DNA of 11,054 nt from Saccoglossus kowalevskii (GCF_000003605.2 NW_003113982.1:105379-116432), one strand, 5' to 3'. Counted from the first letter of the stretch, positions 1 through 9,158 are shown. The notes: generated by a model from the sequence alone, not told the origin. Numbers and translations are program-made.

Positions 1-797
1 TTTCTATTGAAATCTCCTAGGTGTTCATATTTATTTAGGGGATTATTATGATTATATTATTGTTGAGCCTGTACTGACAGCTTTCATGTTAACATTTTGT
101 AGAATGAATGCTACACATTATTTTATTATGAAACTGCACACATACATCTTGCCTCTAATTTAAATTAGTCTCTAAACCATGCTTCTGTTTCCTGTCAAAA
201 TTGGTTTATGAGTACATATTTTTACTATGAAGAAAGTGTCGTCTTGAAAACTGTCTACTAGTTGACCATTTTGCAGAGCAGCAGCTCTAATTTCAGTATT
301 TCAAGTTTATGCATAAATTAACACCAAGGCTAGTTGTCTGTTCAACCAAAAACAATGCCCCGACGGCGTTTTGACGATGAACACATTGTCAATCATTTGT
401 GAAAATTTCAAAACAAAAGGTTAAAGCGTCTAGGAGCTATTTTTGTTTAAAGTTCTGGGATGTGCATTAAAAAGAAGCTGAGATAATTGCTAATTTGCAT
501 AACCATTCACTCAGTAAGAAGATTGCTAATAATAATTAATAATGGCTGTAACAGTTCTAAATTTAAATGTATTATTGTTTTGTTAAAAGTTAAATATAGT
601 GCATAATATGGAGGTCCCGTAATTATTATTTTTTTTCACCATGTTTTTTTTATTATTTATGGATAGCCTTGCTAAATCTTGCTAAGCATTCAAGAGTAAG
701 AATGTTTTCACCTTTTTTCTATATTTTAAAATCGTTTTTTTTTAGTATGTTCCAGTATTCAAAATTCAAAAAGCAAAACAAAAATTTACTCCCAAGT
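1..797. other. Downstream intron of gene B, no exon seen
   Basis: This is AT-rich sequence with T runs near 629-655 and 737-744. I looked on the minus strand for FN3, Ig or membrane exons that would continue gene B and found none, so the next exon probably lies left of the window. Confidence 0.55.
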
Positions 798-1097
798 AGC
801 TTTACATGTATACATTACTTGATTATCATTTCTATTTAGATTCAATATATAAGATATACTTACAGTAGACATTGAATGGTACAAGTTGACATGTTAATGG
901 TGTAGTTTGTACAACATTACTAGCTTTACATGTATACATTACTTGATTATCATTTCTATTTAGATTCCATATATAAGATATACTTACAGTAGACATTGAA
1001 TGGTTCAAGTTGACATGTTAATGGTGTAGTTTGTACAACATCAGTAGCTTCACATCTATACATTTCACCATTATAATTTCTATTCAGATTCCATGTA
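798..1097 (-). repeat. Tandem array of Ig-exon end with splice donor, gene B
   Basis: The anchor AGCT(T)TACAT recurs at 798, 922 and 1046, an exact 124-base period. The rightmost unit is the end of the third Ig exon of gene B. The middle unit repeats it with donor GTAAGT at 863-858. The leftmost unit is cut off at about 798. I count four differences between 798-921 and 922-1045. The inner part of the copies reads YTCKASN where the real exon has YRCEATD, while the outer part next to the donor (TCQL, PFNVY) is nearly identical. Read-through from the real donor reaches a TAG within about 12 codons, so the copy is not a simple extension of the exon. Confidence 0.88.
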
Positions 1098-1284
1098 TAA
1101 TCCATTGTAACTGTGTTACCATTTGTAGACAATGATAAACCTTGTATCTGATTGTTTCCACGATACCAGTGTAATGTCGGTAATGGATTGCCATCAGTTG
1201 ATTGACATCGTTGCACTTCATCTTGTAGTAGGTAGGATGGTGATGTTGTAGTCTGGTAGGAGCATACTAAATTACCTAGGGCAT
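988..1284 (-). CDS. Gene B exon 4: Ig domain (C2-set-like) with repeated 3' end
   Basis: This 297-base phase 1-1 exon encodes 99 codons between acceptor CAATGTTAG and donor GTAAGT. It reads ALGNLVCSYQTTTSPSYL, then DEVQRCQSTDGNPLPTLHWY (B strand cysteine, N-P-x-P turn, C strand tryptophan), TNGNTVTMDYTWNLNRN and NGEMYRCEATDVVQTT (F strand), ending LTCQLEPFNVY. Extra cysteines in the A strand (LVC) and G strand (LTC) could form a second disulfide in this domain. The last about 110 bases belong to the 124-base tandem array that continues into the downstream intron. A long frame running past the acceptor is a read-through of intron DNA. Confidence 0.87.
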
Positions 1285-1726
1285 CTAACATTGAAATTAA
1301 CATGAATATACTGAAATTACTATATATATATATTCCTATGGGTTTTTTTAAAGGACACGTCAACAGCATGAGATGTAACTGTCATTTCAGTTGAACTCTC
1401 TGACAATTGCAGACATGAATTGCAGACATGAAGGAAACAATTAATTTTGTTATGATGACATATTACTTGACAACAATGCAAACACAGTGACTTGCACCTA
1501 CAATTTTATAAAAATCCCCAGTACATTCGTAAAATGCAAAAGACATTTCAGAAAATTAGCCTATGTAATGAAACAATTTTGCGAATGTTTAACAAAACAA
1601 TTATAATGACAATTATCAAAAAATATACCAGCCCGAGCTATCCCAGGTATGTTCAATGAACTCCATAGTATGCAAATAAGATGCCAGAGCCTGTGTTTGG
1701 GTACATGTTTTATAAAGTTTACTTAC
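1285..1726 (-). other. Intron of gene B between Ig exons 3 and 4
   Basis: This is a 442-base GT-AG intron. It holds nothing recognisable. Confidence 0.75.
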
Positions 1727-2017
1727 ATCTAATATTCAGAGTAATATCTTCTGTTTTACTTTCTCTAAAATGAAACACTTGACAGGTAAACGTTCTACTA
1801 TTATCGTCTTTGTCACTTGTATTGATAGTTAATACAGTCCCATCTGCATTGAGTTGATATCTATTCAGTGCTGGTAATGGTTGTGTATCTCTCAACCAAC
1901 TGAACGTAGGTGTAGGAATACCAGTTGATGTACAGGTCATAATAATTACGTCGCCTTCATTGAATGGATTACTGCCATTATTGCATCTTACAGTAGGTTG
2001 AGATGGTTCTATCGAAC
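1727..2017 (-). CDS. Gene B exon 3: Ig domain (C2-set-like)
   Basis: This 291-base phase 1-1 exon encodes 97 codons. The acceptor is TATTTCTTAG and the donor is GTAAGT. It begins GSIEPSQPTVRC, continues NEGDVIIMTCTSTGIPTPTF then SWLRDTQPLP, LNADGTVLTINTSDKDDNS and RTFTCQVFHFRES, ending in EDITLNIR. Cysteines MTC and FTC and the SW tryptophan are the canonical Ig core. The G-x-P-x-P turn and W-L-R-D are typical of the second domain of nephrin, Kirre and sidestep-like proteins (CD80-like C2-set). A third cysteine (VRC) lies in the A strand. The exon is intact, in contrast to the V-type exon upstream. Confidence 0.87.
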
Positions 2018-2941
2018 CTAAGAAATAAATATAATTTAACTGGTTAATATATTTAAGAATTATAATACTGATTTGATCAAGTCTTTATGAGAATATTTAA
2101 ACCTAATTAGCGTGTATGCATTCCAGGTAATTGTGATGTTGACTTTGCTGGAGCTTTCTAGTAATGTGTTCTTAATTATTCCCGTCTCCAAATTTACGTA
2201 CTCGATTGCTAATTGTATAAGATATCAATGTCATCACTGTTTTGACGTCATCGCGTATGGTCACACTATCTCTGAAATCTGGTTGCGTGTAGTAAAAATG
2301 TATATGCCAGTGTTTGTAGACGTTTGTAGCCAAGGAGTAGACGTATGTCAACTATATAAAACAATACGTGAGTTTCTGAATCTTCTGGTTAAACATGATG
2401 CTCATTACACATATATAACTAAGGATAACTCGTTGCTCTTATCTGATATGTCAAGCTTGAATCTCAGCGAATGTTGAAAAGACATTATTTTGCCCCCAGC
2501 CATTGTTGTTGAAAACGTCGTTTTCAAGATGGCGGTGATCATCATTTCTTTGATAGTGTATATAATTGTCAGAGTAAAAAGCATGTGATGTGCAATTATT
2601 ACTAGTACTATTAATATTATTCTTGTGATTCAAGGAAATGACCACTTGGGCTTCAAACAGCAATATAACTAAATAGTTTTATTTGAATTTGGAAACTATT
2701 CATTATTATTATTATGAATCATATAGATAACTACAATGGCCACGGAATTACAGTTTGAATATGATGTATAGCTTCGCAAGATGATCACACGTTAACCTGT
2801 GTATCACTTAGCCGGATAGAACACTAGTAAAGTAGTATGAATAGACGCAATGCGATTAGAGCAGGACGAAATAATGCAAGTCATTGATCTGTGTTTGTTG
2901 AAAAATCACATATCTCAACCGCGTCGTATTAATCTACTCAC
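2018..2941 (-). other. Intron of gene B between V-type and Ig exon 3
   Basis: This is a 924-base GT-AG intron. It holds a short ATT run near 2702-2714 and the small inverted repeat at 2509-2527. Both strands have frames in 2112-2477, but neither has domain motifs together with splice sites, so no exon is called. Confidence 0.65.
2509..2527. repeat. Short perfect inverted repeat
   Basis: TTGAAAACG and CGTTTTCAA, 9-base arms around a single T, lie in the intron between gene B exons 2 and 3. No role is evident; it could be a protein site or a remnant of a mobile element. Confidence 0.4.
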
Positions 2942-3270
2942 CTGTTACTGTGAGTGTGATTGATTTTCTCGTCACTACCATCACCAAATGTTAAAATAGA
3001 ACACCAATACATGTCAGCATCACTCACATGTGTATCAGTTATAACTAAACTAGCTTGGTCTTCAATATCATGCCTTGTGAATCCAGGCTCAGGGTAGACT
3101 ACTCCATTCTGTGCTTGTAAAATTATGTTTTCAGGATGTGTACTACTGCTGTTATACCATGCTATCAATACATTAATACCACTTCTAATATATGTACATT
3201 CCAGTAGTTGTCATGGTCTCGATACTAGTGACAGGTGAACTAGATACAGTAATGGTAACTTCCGTTGATG
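2942..3270 (-). pseudogene. Gene B exon 2: V-type Ig domain with two frameshifts
   Basis: The exon runs from acceptor AAATTTCAG to donor GTGAGT and is 329 bases long; 327 would keep phase 1-1. It reads STEVTITVSSSPVTSIETM in the first frame. The Ig domain then continues one base off: LECTYIRSG (B strand cysteine), NVLIAWYNSS (C strand tryptophan), ASLVITDTHVSDADMYWC (F strand). A second shift at a run of four A (plus-strand TTTT at 2964-2967) is needed to finish in SITLTVTG, a normal G strand. The first shift lies near 3202-3210; without it a TAG follows at 3187-3185. A TGA in the second frame excludes a simple downstream acceptor as the explanation. The domain is recognisably V-set: C, W, D-x-D-x-Y-x-C and the closing strand are all present. 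Confidence 0.72.
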
Positions 3271-4028
3271 CTGAAATTTATAAAAACTATGTTATGTATA
3301 TTTCAAATAATTAATAATTGTGTATATGATAATTTAAAGAATGAAAAATGCACCAGTTATATTCAGTCAGTCACTCTTGAGCATTTAAAATTCATCACGT
3401 CAAGTGGTTCCAACAATTAAGACGCCAACACTTACATTCACCTTCTTTTGTGGGTTCTGTGTTAACTTTGTTAAACGTGTGTTCTAGTTACATCATGGCC
3501 AAGTACATAACAGTGCGTCAATATATCAAGTGTGACTACAATGTACGAACGAGTTTGCAAGCGATTATCTTATGGACAAGTTAATACATAGACACAAGGA
3601 AAACGTTCATATTATTTACAGAACAAACATTAATTAAGCAAAGTGTTTCGTACAATCATTAAACATTAAATAAATAATAGCTATGCTGGCTGAGAACGTA
3701 ATGTAATGACATGTTCTTAAATTATAAAGAATTCGCACAACGCAATACAATTCGTTACAAAAAACGCCTTAAAAATAGCGGCCACCTGTAACATAACCCA
3801 ACGATTTATTTTATCAACAGTGCTTTTCCATAATGTGACACGAATGACATTTTGATTTTTATATACATATACATATAACATATTATGTATATGGTATACA
3901 TAGCAGGTTTATTTACATGACATGTTTCTGTCCTGTTTGTGAATTAAATTTAAAACTTACATAGATTCATTTGGATTGGAATGACATTTATCACTGCAGA
4001 CCGCTGAATAATATAAAAGTATACTTAC
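3271..4028 (-). other. Intron 1 of gene B
   Basis: This 758-base GT-AG intron lies between the signal-peptide-like exon and the V-type exon. It is AT-rich with one TA-rich palindromic run. Confidence 0.5.
3868..3891. repeat. TA-rich inverted repeat
   Basis: TATACATA and TATGTATA are separated by 8 bases within a TA-rich run in intron 1 of gene B. It is probably low-complexity sequence. Confidence 0.3.
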
Positions 4029-4081
4029 ATGTGATAGCACACATAACAAGAACACTGATAGTAAATATGGCGGTCCTTCAT
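4029..4081 (-). pseudogene. Gene B exon 1: signal-peptide-like exon with one-base frame break
   Basis: From ATG at 4081 the frame reads MKDRH and then turns polar and out of phase. One base further the frame reads FTISVLVMCAIT, a typical hydrophobic signal-peptide core, ending one base before donor GTAAGT. That phase 1 end fits the V-type Ig exon. As written the exon has 53 bases where 52 would join correctly, so one extra base lies near CGCCATA (about 4066-4070). Without a correction the protein would end at a stop early in the next exon. An alternative is that the true start is in an upstream exon spliced to the AG just before GACCGCC. The exon call rests on the hydrophobic core, donor and position. 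Confidence 0.5.
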
Positions 4082-4253
4082 TAAACCCAAGTTAGTTGAT
4101 TGTATTGAACGTTCCGGGTTCATGAACTATGACATTCACACAACAACCTGCTTGTAGAGTAGAATATTGGCGATCCGTTCAATGTGTGTCGTTGAGTATT
4201 GACTTTTCAGTGATTTTTTGGGTGGGTCAACTTTTATTCTAACGTTGCGCACC

Positions 4254-4267
4254 GTTGCCATGGCAAA
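4254..4267. promoter_or_regulatory. Candidate RFX-type X-box palindrome
   Basis: GTTGCCATGGCAAA matches the palindromic X-box recognised by RFX winged-helix factors (GTTGCCATGGCAAC) at 13 of 14 positions. It lies about 180 bases upstream of the gene B ATG. RFX sites near start codons are known for ciliary and some immune genes in animals. A single match in intergenic DNA is weak evidence of function. Confidence 0.3.
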
Positions 4268-6998
4268 AGCAAACAACTGATTTGTGAATATGTTCATGCC
4301 AAATGTCTCCCAACCTCCACATTTTGATGTTAACTTTTTAGACATGTCTCATTTCACTCAGCTTGGGTGTGGGATGGGATTTAGTATTCTTGAGGGAAGG
4401 CGGGGGTGTGATGTTTTTATTTTTATTTATTGCTGAGAAGTTGTTTCGCCATGACAGGTTTTTAAACTTTACCTTGAATAAGAGTTACACATACCTTCTT
4501 TATTTAGGCACTACCCTATCATTCGACGAAGTAAACCACGACATTTTACACTTAAGTAAGACACTTATATAAATGAGCGTAAATATTTATTTTATATTTG
4601 AACATCACATAATAAAGATTGTTTATGTTTATATGTCATTCGTGAATGGAAACGCATGTGTAAACATTATGCCAACCGCTCAGCAACCGTTCAATACCAC
4701 GGAATGCGCGACACAATACAGGTCAACACAAAGGTCAACTGTGTTTGAAGTAAAGTCTGACAACTTAGGTTAATGTCCTCAATACCTTTGATATGCAGAT
4801 TAGATTTTAGCACTTCAAACTCCGTGTGAGCAAAATCGTCACTACTGCCATCACGTTGTAATTTCTGTGTGCATTTTTACCTCAATTCATGGCAACCTTT
4901 TTAATCTGATGGTATTTATGGCTGTTTTAGATTCCTGACTTGTTGTTTTTTCACAACCGTACCACTAAACAAACGTCTGTAAATCTAACATGCCGGCATT
5001 CCACGTTTAACTTGCGTATATAATTATGCATAGGTTTCACTACTGTTTTAGTTAATTAGTTTGATGAATATTAAACCCCGAAAATATGACATACAACACT
5101 GAATTGACCAGGTGCTATTTCCAACTTATTAAAAGCTTATGTGTTATTATTTCAGTCATCAACCGATGAATAATAGAATATTTGTTTGGAAAATAGAAAA
5201 AAGTACCATGTCTCATCCCTTTCTCGCATATTTCAATTTATTCGAACTGTTCATCAGCATCCATATTATTACTAAAAAACGGTGATTAAGTTAGATTTAT
5301 GTTAATGTAATCCGAGTCATGATAATCTGGAATAAAATAAATAAACGTGTTATGACACAAACACAGGAATATGAACACTGTGTCGCAAATATACGAAGAC
5401 TAGGAAAGTGAATCTGGTCAGCTGATGTTTTGAGTTCACGTTTCTGATGACATAAATATGTATAATCTATATAAGTAAACTTGAAGCTCATTAACATATT
5501 TTAGTCGGCGAACATTGTGACATACAAATAAGATATGTATTCATATATCAGGGGCTAATAGTATGTATAATAGTATGTTCAATGCTTGAAATAATTAATT
5601 GTAAATCTAAATTATGTTTTGGTAATTACCGATATTTCACTCAGTTATGATTCGTTTAAATCTACAAAAGTATATCGTATATCATCGAAAATCGACCGTC
5701 TATATGAGATCATCTCAATATGTGATGCGAATAGATAGACAGAAATGAACGGATGACGGAAACGCGATAACTGCACAATGTAAATGCAATAAGTGTTTGT
5801 GACAGATGGACGACATATATTGTATCAGAGGTTATAGTCCCCTGGTATTTAACCAATATATATGGCTGTTTTGTTTCGGATTGCCATGCCAACATTGAGT
5901 ATTTTTTCACGTCAACCACATGCCCGCATCTATAAAGTAAAGCCACAAATAAACTTGCAACACAGTAATGGCTTGTTTCATTCATTCAATTGAAAAGCTG
6001 ACCATGAGCTAACAATTGAATTGACAATGGCGTCGATTTTTTTACTCATTGTATTGATAACAATCGTGATCCAGCCAGACTAAACGAGCAATTTAAATAT
6101 GTATTTTATTAAAATGATGTCAATATAACAGCATTTTCTCCAATAGTATTATTATGTGCATTTGATCTCGTCACGTGACATAGCGTGATTTACTCTATAT
6201 GCATTGAAATATGTATGATGCTTTTGTTAAACATTCTATAGCTGTAAATTAGTATCGTCACAGCTATTATATTATCAGGTGGTGATTTAAAATCAATACG
6301 AATAACAAAATAATCTTCTGGCTTCGAATATAAATTATTATTATACATCTGTCAACGCCATAACGCAAATCTGTTCTAAACGTTTTGGGTTTCGTCATTC
6401 CCATGATGTATCCTTGGAATGTGGTTTATTAATTACTTAGTCCACGATTAAGTTCTGAACCGACTGAGAATTAGCAAACTATATAAACCCATGATAAACA
6501 GTATGTCATTCTATTGTGTTTGTGGTACACATGTAAGATGCATAGACGTTCTTAAGTTCTCATGCCACTAATTAGCCGAGGTCATTTATTTATCTTTGAT
6601 ATATAAATTGAATTTCACAACGCGTGCTCTAGGTGAGCAAAGTGTCCACTGTCTTCACCATCAAATAATTTGTCTTGTGATTAAGGTTTAATTTAAATAA
6701 GGTATAGGATATGCTGTTGATAGCGTTACATTTAACTGTCATCTCAATTTGTCATTATAATCAATATGTTTTTAAAAAATCCTGTAATTTGAATGTTTTA
6801 ATAACCGTTGCTCTCCAGGGCATTTAAAAATGCCAAAATAGCATTGTCTTCGGATAACATGTACACACATGACTATATTTTTAAATTATGCTTGTAAATT
6901 ACGTAGATAAAATCAGATTTTGAACGGCAGATTAGCACATTAATAGTGAGCATAAGGCAAGTCAGGTCAAATGTATTCAGAGTTGTAGATTTGGAATA

Positions 6999-7004
6999 TT
7001 TATT
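6999..7004 (-). terminator. Possible polyadenylation signal AATAAA
   Basis: AATAAA is on the minus strand about 50 bases past the stop of terminal-exon option 2. It would end gene A if that exon is real. The hexamer is common in AT-rich DNA. Confidence 0.2.
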
Positions 7005-7053
7005 TATATTACAATGTATCAAGTAGCATTTTCATGATTAATATTTTATCAAT

Positions 7054-7134
7054 TTACACAGAGTCAAAGTTCAACCATTTTACTTCTACACCACAATATC
7101 CACAACTTCTGGTATTCACAATTGTTATAGGTTT
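7054..7134 (-). CDS. Candidate terminal exon of gene A, option 2 (weak)
   Basis: After an acceptor ATTGTTTAG at 7136-7135 a phase 0 frame reads KPITIVNTRSCGYCGVEV and then KWLNFDSV before a TAA stop at 7056-7054, 26 codons in all. An AATAAA on the minus strand lies about 50 bases further on (7004-6999), which fits a short 3' end. In DNA this AT-rich both the short frame and the AATAAA can arise by chance, and the acceptor has a poor pyrimidine tract. Confidence 0.25.
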   Translation of the reverse strand, partial: KPITIVNTRSCGYCGVEVKWLNFDSV

Positions 7135-7559
7135 CTAAACAATTCTATTTCACTATTATATACTATATAAGAATATATTTCATTACACTGTACATTTACA
7201 AGATGTGTATATACATAATTATAATAAAAAAACAGATAGAAGACAATAATTCAACGAAATTAAAACATTGATATACATGTTTGCGTAAAAACACTGTCTT
7301 TTTATAAGCCTTTTAATTTACATTAGATACATAATTTAATTTCATATTATTGTCTCGCCATTATTTTCACGTAGTGTTGTTAAGAGATGTGATCCTTTGT
7401 GCAATACTCTAGTAATCATATTACAATCTTTTCTTTATGGAAACATCAACAATGTTTCTAGTTGTGAATATTCTGTAAGAAAAAAGATGGTAAGCAAAGA
7501 ACAAAAATGAGACTTATTAACATGAATAAAATAAACTTGTTAATAAGGCAAGACTTTTA

Positions 7560-7880
7560 TAATCCCTTTTTTCGCGAACCCGTCGAATAAACATGAGCCA
7601 AAAACAAAATAAAAAAAATATTTCAGCGTAATTTCTCGCGCCCGCAGACTTGTAAGGGCAAACAAATTGCTAAAAAATATTATTTTTGTCTTAATTTTTT
7701 TACCGCCGCCTATACCAAATCCAAGTTGCATTTTCGTGGGAGTCCCGAATTCTCGCGCAGATGAGAAACAAGGTTATACATGGATTCTTTGAGAATCACA
7801 CAAATCTAATGGAAAAAAAGAATTAATTATATTTTTTCCGCCCTCCTGAAAAAAATTGCCTCGAAAACTCGAGAAACAAG
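7560..7880. other. CG-containing patch, possible dispersed repeat
   Basis: This segment has several CG clusters (TTCGCGAACCCGTCG, TCTCGCGCCCGC, TTCTCGCGCAG, CTCGAAAACTCGAG) in otherwise CG-poor AT-rich DNA, mixed with long A and T runs. TCGCG words of this kind occur in repeats of many marine invertebrate genomes. I see no terminal repeats or transposase frame, so no element is named. The 63-codon minus-strand frame across it (7731-7540) has a hydrophobic low-complexity product and no known domain. Confidence 0.3.
7774..7845 (-). CDS. Candidate terminal exon of gene A, option 1 (weak)
   Basis: A strong-looking acceptor (long T tract then CAG at 7848-7846) opens a phase 0 frame that reads EGGKNIINSFFP and ends at a TAA after 23 codons. 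The phase matches the preceding tail exon. Against it, the peptide resembles nothing I know, and the segment lies inside a patch of odd composition that may be a dispersed repeat. It is listed only because gene A needs a last exon. Confidence 0.15.
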   Translation of the reverse strand, partial: EGGKNIINSFFPLDLCDSQRIHV

Positions 7881-7980
7881 GAATAAAAAAAGTCTGGCCT
7901 AATCAGTGAATATAAATCTTCTAATATATTGATAATCAAACAATATCACTTCGTGAATGTAAATTAGTTTCAAAACATAC

Positions 7981-8079
7981 TGTCTTGACATCCTTTAGAT
8001 TTGGTAATTCATATTCTGAAGCAGGTTCCATTGTCTCTGGTGAAAGTGTCGTATACGTATGGTCAACATCAACACGTGG
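7981..8079 (-). CDS. Gene A exon: cytoplasmic tail 2 with YELP motif
   Basis: This 99-base exon encodes 33 codons in phase 0 between acceptor TCACACAG and donor GTATGT. It reads PRVDVDHTYTTLSPETMEP and then ASEYELPNLKDVKT. It contains two tyrosines: YTTL, which fits a loose YxxL endocytic or SH2-type site, and YELP, a second YxxP motif matching YEIP in the previous exon. There is no stop codon before the donor, so the tail continues in at least one further exon. Composition and phase agree with the upstream tail exon. It could also be the end of an alternative transcript if the intron is retained, since read-through reaches a stop soon after the donor. Confidence 0.75.
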
Positions 8080-8203
8080 CTGTGTGATTCAAAAGAAATA
8101 TATATAAAATTGAATACATTGAATATGTCTATATTCAATACTATTCGATTCGTGCATAATTACTAGGTTAACACGTGCTTCATTTAATACATTACGGTAG
8201 TAC

Positions 8204-8290
8204 CTTAGATGACACTGACAAAGGTATCTCATATCCAGTCTCACTTCTAATTTCAGAACTCATGGTGAACTCGCTATCTTCTTTTGGGGT
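8204..8290 (-). CDS. Gene A exon: cytoplasmic tail 1 with YEIP motif
   Basis: This 87-base phase 0-0 exon encodes 29 codons between acceptor ATCTTTCAG and donor GTACTA. It reads TPKEDSEFTMSSEI and then RSETGYEIPLSVSSK. It is polar and rich in Ser, Thr and Glu, as expected of a disordered cytoplasmic tail. The tyrosine sits in YEIP, a YxxP motif; phosphorylated YxxP is the preferred target of CRK-type SH2 domains, so a signalling role is plausible but inferred. The following exon has the same phase and a very similar motif near its end, which suggests exon duplication. Confidence 0.78.
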
Positions 8291-8427
8291 CTGAAAGATG
8301 GAATATGATGATAACACCTCTTATGCAAATATAAATATGAAGAGTAATACATATGTTGCAGTTAGAGCTTATACATGGAATAAGAATGTCGATACTGAGT
8401 ATTGTTAATACAATTAATTTGATTTAC

Positions 8428-8549
8428 CTGATTTGCCGTTTTCTTCGTAACCCGTTTAATGAGGATAAAGCCGATTAAGAAACCAATTACGCAACCACCA
8501 AGTAGAGATACGAGTACACTAATACTAATTGCAGCAGTGTTAGAACATT
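8428..8549 (-). CDS. Gene A exon: transmembrane segment and stop-transfer
   Basis: This 122-base exon starts in phase 1 and ends in phase 0. It reads ECSNTAAISISVLVSLLGG and then CVIGFLIGFILIKRVTKKT, a hydrophobic helix of about 24 residues followed at once by a basic stop-transfer cluster (KRVTKK). It ends at ANQ before donor GTAAAT. The acceptor was chosen as GGTAG at 8551-8550 because it keeps phase 1 with the upstream FN3 exon; the AG eight bases upstream (8559-8558) would break the frame. The orientation is type I: domains upstream outside, tail downstream inside. A single cysteine and several small residues (GG, G, G) lie in the helix. Confidence 0.88.
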
Positions 8550-9158
8550 CTACCAATCTACAATATTGAATTTATGGAATGATAATTGAAACATGGGACA
8601 CACAATAATTTAGGCACGAATGTTTAGAGCTAAACGTTCTTCACACGTTGAAATAGTTAAGCTATTAGCTACTTCCTTAACTAGTACGAATTATAAATAT
8701 ATATATCAATCCCATTGATTCGAATGAATAATTCCCAATGCATGTCTGAATATATGTCACATTAAGCGAATCCTTGGCATAGGTGATTTAAAATGCTAAG
8801 GATCTGAAAACAATGAGCTAATTTTGAAGTATATTTGCTGCTTTTTCAAACTACATACAAGTACAATTGTTCAACGTGACGAGTTTATAACAAACTACAA
8901 CAATATTAATCAATACGCTTTAGTGATGGGTAGGTTTTTTCATCGAAGTGAAACAAAATCTGTAACTATACACTTATTACATTACCGTCAAACTTACTGC
9001 CACATCACATTGTACGCGCCTTTGAGCTGGTTGTGTAGACGTTTTAAACACTAGTCAATCTAGAATAATACGATGATTGTTTGGAAATGATTTCTCAATG
9101 ACAGTGTCTTTCAATAACAAATAGGATGTAATATGGTCGTGAAACATTGTTTTCGTAC
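8550..9158 (-). other. Intron of gene A between FN3 domain 2 and membrane exon
   Basis: This is a 609-base GT-AG intron with nothing recognisable. A 76-codon plus-strand frame at 8824-9054 has no domain content. Confidence 0.7.

Larger units (their letters stand above)
988..4081 (-). other. Gene B locus: Ig-superfamily protein, 5' part, possibly a pseudogene
   Basis: This is the span of a second minus-strand gene in the same orientation as gene A. Four exons are seen: signal peptide (4081-4029), V-type Ig (3270-2942), Ig (2017-1727) and Ig (1284-988). The expected phases are 1 throughout. The last two exons are intact; the first two together carry three apparent single-base insertions. The gene starts after the end of gene A and has the same domain style, so the pair is probably part of a tandem cluster of related receptors. 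FN3, membrane and tail exons, if present, lie left of position 1. It may be a functional gene with assembly errors, a polymorphic null allele or a decaying copy. Confidence 0.7.
4082..7053. other. Intergenic region between genes A and B
   Basis: About 2.97 kb has no supportable gene. The scattered short frames (minus 4136-4345, plus 4363-4572, plus 4573-4773, minus 5297-5497, minus 5710-5985) have no recognisable domain and no consistent splice context. It should contain the gene B promoter near 4082-4400 and the 3' end of gene A near 7000. I see no transposase, tRNA-derived SINE or long terminal repeat. Confidence 0.55.

Noticed and set aside
2112-2477. A 121-codon plus-strand frame, and an overlapping minus-strand frame ending in a stretch like SYTISNRVRKFGDGNN
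   Set aside because: It is the longest plus-strand frame, but has no domain motif, promoter or splice context and lies inside a gene B intron. The minus-strand frame vaguely recalls an FN3 end but has no donor or clear acceptor and ends in a stop.
2451-2663. A minus-strand 70-codon frame rich in Asn and His
   Set aside because: It is low-complexity intron sequence with no domain.
4136-4345. A 69-codon minus-strand frame upstream of gene B
   Set aside because: Composition looks protein-like, but I recognise no domain. It ends in a stop before the gene B ATG and cannot be joined to the signal-peptide exon in frame without invented splice sites.
4363-4773. Two adjacent plus-strand frames (4363-4572 and 4573-4773)
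   Set aside because: They are short, abut only because one begins at the next ATG, and have no recognisable motif.
5297-5985. Minus-strand frames at 5297-5497 and 5710-5985
   Set aside because: They are low-information peptides without domains or splice context; chance frames in intergenic DNA.
8362-8556. Treating the membrane frame as a standalone small membrane protein
   Set aside because: It is the gene A transmembrane exon read through its donor; the phases fit the flanking FN3 and tail exons.
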